From assembly GCA_964393335.1 (NCBI GenBank), contig CAYMTN010000005.1:1-50622 (forward strand): a stretch of 50,622 bases of DNA, written 5' to 3'. This DNA is from CAYMTN01 sp964393335. Its GTDB lineage: Bacteria > Chloroflexota > Anaerolineae > Aggregatilineales > Aggregatilineaceae. The notes beneath the pieces were generated by a model. That model was not told the origin of the DNA. It saw nothing but the letters and a program-made list of their open reading frames with translations, and did not search any database. The position numbers and the translations under genes are program-made. Positions within the stretch are counted from its first letter, which is position 1. Every line of letters begins with the position of its first letter. Shown piece by piece: positions 48,703 to 50,622 of this stretch.

Positions 48703-50370
48703 ATGCAAACACTCCGCTCTGTCTATATTTCGACAACCGAATGGCGCTGGGTCATCATTCTCAGCGGATTCCTGGTGGCGCTGACTCTGGTGCCTTATGC
48801 CTGGGCGCTGGCCAGCAATAGCTCGGCTGATGAATGGCAGTTCATGGGGATGCTTTCCAACCCCAAAGATGGGGCAACCTACCTGTCCAAAATTGAGGAA
48901 GGCCGCCAGGGAGCGTGGTTGTTTGAACTTCGATATACGCCCGAAGCGCACGACGGCGCGGGTATTAACACCTTTTACCTGTTTTTAGGACATGCTGCAC
49001 GCATTACCGGGCTGTCGAGTTTGTTAATCTTTCACCTGGCGCGGGTGGCCACCAGCTTCTTCATGTATATATCCCTGTACCAGTTGGGCGCGACGATCTG
49101 GGTGCGGCTGCGCCCTCGCCGATTGTTTTTTACGCTGCTGGCAATCGGCTCCGGGTTAGGCTGGTTTTTGCTGTTGTTTAGCGATGAAACCTTCGCGGCT
49201 GATATTTCGATCCCCGAAGCGTTCCCGTTTTATGCCTCGTACACGAATCCGCATTTTCCGATGAGTATCGCCTGCCTGGCGTTGATCGTCTCGACGTTTA
49301 TTGTGGTGTTCCGGCGCGGGTATAATGCGGTGCCGAGTGTGGACAACGGCGGGCTTGGCTTGATGCTGCTGTCGATGCTGCTGGCGTTGATTCAGCCAAC
49401 TGCCTTGATGCCGATTGGCGGCGCGTTGGTGTTATATGTGATCACACGATACTACATCACCAGGGAATTCCCGGTCCATGAACTGCGCTGGGCGTCGATG
49501 CTGTGGCTTCCCGCTATTCCGTTCGCAGTGTACGACCTGGCCGTATTTCATTTCAATGACATTATGGGGCAGTTCAACGCCCAGAACCAGACCCCTTCAC
49601 CGGCCCCCTACCTGTACCTGTTCGGGTATGGTCTGCTGCTGCTGGTGGCGATTCCGGGATTGGTCCGTGTGGTGCGCCGTTTTGAACGTGATGGCGACCA
49701 GTTCATGCTGTTGTGGATTATCGTGAACACTGCCAGTCTGTACGCTCCCTTCAACTTGCAGCGCCGCCTATCGATGGGCCTGATCATTCCGCTGGTATAC
49801 TTTGCGGTGCGCGCGCTGGAAGATTACTGGTTCTACAAAGTGCCTGAAAAATGGCGCGCTCCGGCTTTGATCGCGCTGATCGTGTTTATCGTGCCAACAA
49901 ACGTGTTCGTGCTGGTGATTCCACTTTACGGTGCGGTGGCTGCGCCCGAAAGCGGGCTGGAGGCCGGCATGTTGATCCAGACCGATTATTGGCATACGAT
50001 CCAGTGGCTTGACGATCACGGCGAGAAGGATGCTGTTGTGCTGGCGTCGCCCAACATCAGCTTGTGGATTCCGGCTTATACTCAGCAGGTTGTGGTATAC
50101 GGGCATCCCTTTGAAACGGTTCCGGCTGACCTGCGGCTGGACCAGGTCCGCGAATGGTATCGCGGGTTGGATTGTACGACGCTGCTCAGTGACGCGGTGC
50201 CATTTCACGTCAAGTACATCTTCTGGGGCCCTCAGGAAAAAGACCTGAGCTTTGACGAAGACAATGACGTCACGTATCCCGACACCGGCAAGTGTATCGA
50301 CGAGATACCGGAAAATCGTATTGAACAGGAAGTGGTCAAAGGTGAGGTTACGCTGTACGTTCTGCGATAA
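48703..50370 (+). CDS. Polytopic membrane protein, GT-C glycosyltransferase-like
   Basis: 555 residues with about ten to eleven hydrophobic helices. A short first loop contains an acidic pair (SSADEWQFMG), the place where GT-C enzymes keep their catalytic Asp/Glu, and the last 110 residues are a soluble domain (WHTIQWLDDHGEKDAVVLASPN and onwards) like those seen in GT-C proteins. I do not recognise a named family. ATG 48703 follows CGAGG by 7 nt. The next membrane protein gene begins before this one ends, so they form an operon, perhaps for glycan or lipid-linked sugar transfer. Confidence 0.75.
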   Translation: MQTLRSVYISTTEWRWVIILSGFLVALTLVPYAWALASNSSADEWQFMGMLSNPKDGATYLSKIEEGRQGAWLFELRYTPEAHDGAGINTFYLFLGHAARITGLSSLLIFHLARVATSFFMYISLYQLGATIWVRLRPRRLFFTLLAIGSGLGWFLLLFSDETFAADISIPEAFPFYASYTNPHFPMSIACLALIVSTFIVVFRRGYNAVPSVDNGGLGLMLLSMLLALIQPTALMPIGGALVLYVITRYYITREFPVHELRWASMLWLPAIPFAVYDLAVFHFNDIMGQFNAQNQTPSPAPYLYLFGYGLLLLVAIPGLVRVVRRFERDGDQFMLLWIIVNTASLYAPFNLQRRLSMGLIIPLVYFAVRALEDYWFYKVPEKWRAPALIALIVFIVPTNVFVLVIPLYGAVAAPESGLEAGMLIQTDYWHTIQWLDDHGEKDAVVLASPNISLWIPAYTQQVVVYGHPFETVPADLRLDQVREWYRGLDCTTLLSDAVPFHVKYIFWGPQEKDLSFDEDNDVTYPDTGKCIDEIPENRIEQEVVKGEVTLYVLR

Positions 50371-50622
50371 TCCCACAGCGCTGTTTGTGGCCTGTTTAGC
50401 CGTCGTTTTGGCGGCGTTTTTATTACTGGCCGGGCTGGGGCCGGATTCTCTGCCGTTTCCGCCACGTGCCGCGTTTTCGGACGCTGTGATCAGTCACTGG
50501 CCGGATGCGCTGTTCCTGCGGCGGGCGGTGTTGGACGACCACGCCTGGCCCCTATGGCGTTCCCTGATCATGAGCGGCCAGCCGTTCGCCGCCAATCCCC
50601 TGAACAAAGTGTGGTATCCGCC
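50342..50622 (+). CDS. Start of a YfhO/GT-C-like membrane protein (cut by window edge)
   Basis: Open frame running off the window, about 94 codons visible. After a short Cys-containing start comes a membrane helix (FVACLAVVLAAFLLLAGLG), then AAFSDAVISHWPDALFLRRAVL and PLWRSLIMSGQPFAANPLNKVWYP, which is the early loop typical of YfhO-like and related large membrane glycosyltransferase-type proteins. The first GTG (50342) overlaps the previous gene by 29 bp; GTG 50387 is another possibility. No stop is reached. Confidence 0.65.
   Translation, partial: MRLRCTFCDNPTALFVACLAVVLAAFLLLAGLGPDSLPFPPRAAFSDAVISHWPDALFLRRAVLDDHAWPLWRSLIMSGQPFAANPLNKVWYP

Overview
The window looks like a chromosomal segment of a GC-rich, filamentous-type Chloroflexota bacterium, probably Anaerolineae-like. 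This is inferred from gene content and style: multi-GAF histidine kinases, Pro/Thr-rich Tad-type surface proteins, a DHH-CBS-tRNA nucleotidyltransferase fusion, DUF2085 and frequent GTG/TTG starts. No rRNA, tRNA or CRISPR array was recognised.

Region 1 (1-3525) has a small transaldolase-family aldolase and, convergent to it, a ferrous-iron uptake operon feoA-feoB(GTPase)-feoB(permease). FeoB is split into two overlapping genes. The operon is driven by a perfect TTGACA-N17-TATAAT promoter whose spacer is filled by a DtxR/MntR-like palindrome.

Region 2 (3526-11711) is the main discovery: a complete, compact Tn7-like transposon of 8,186 bp. It has matched TGTA-type inverted ends, three TnsB-like repeats at the left end and four at the right end, and a perfect 5-bp target duplication GATTT. 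It encodes tnsA-tnsB-tnsC-tniQ/tnsD as one operon. Between tnsA and the right end sit two passengers, a pRiA4b ORF-3-like protein and a ThiF/E1-like adenylyltransferase. It carries no cas gene and no CRISPR.

Region 3 (11717-15710) is the other side of the insertion site: a P1B-4-type metal efflux ATPase co-transcribed with a TrmB-family regulator, and a divergent CE7 acetyl esterase. Removing the transposon places the efflux ATPase directly upstream of the feo promoter, which suggests an iron import/export locus.

Region 4 (15711-31200, all + strand) holds a PqqD-like/ABC exporter/UbiA cluster, a giant sensor kinase and response regulator, an isocitrate dehydrogenase-family enzyme, the DHH-CBS-CCA fusion, a cupin, a small membrane protein, a CcdA-TlpA fusion and a DUF2085 membrane protein. 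Several rho-independent terminators divide it.

Region 5 (31201-41723, all - strand) holds three Tad-type pilus or surface proteins (TadE, TadG with a VWA domain, TadE with Pro/Thr-rich tail), preceded by a sensor kinase plus two OmpR-type regulators and a PspA-like protein.

Region 6 (41724-50622) holds the ylmD-E-G-like cell-envelope cluster (pgeF, yggS, yggT, DUF167) with a duplicated-domain lipoprotein. A convergent zinc-ribbon/NACHT-HEAT operon and the start of a large-membrane-protein (GT-C/YfhO-like) locus running off the window complete it. All functional assignments come from reading motifs; no database search was possible.
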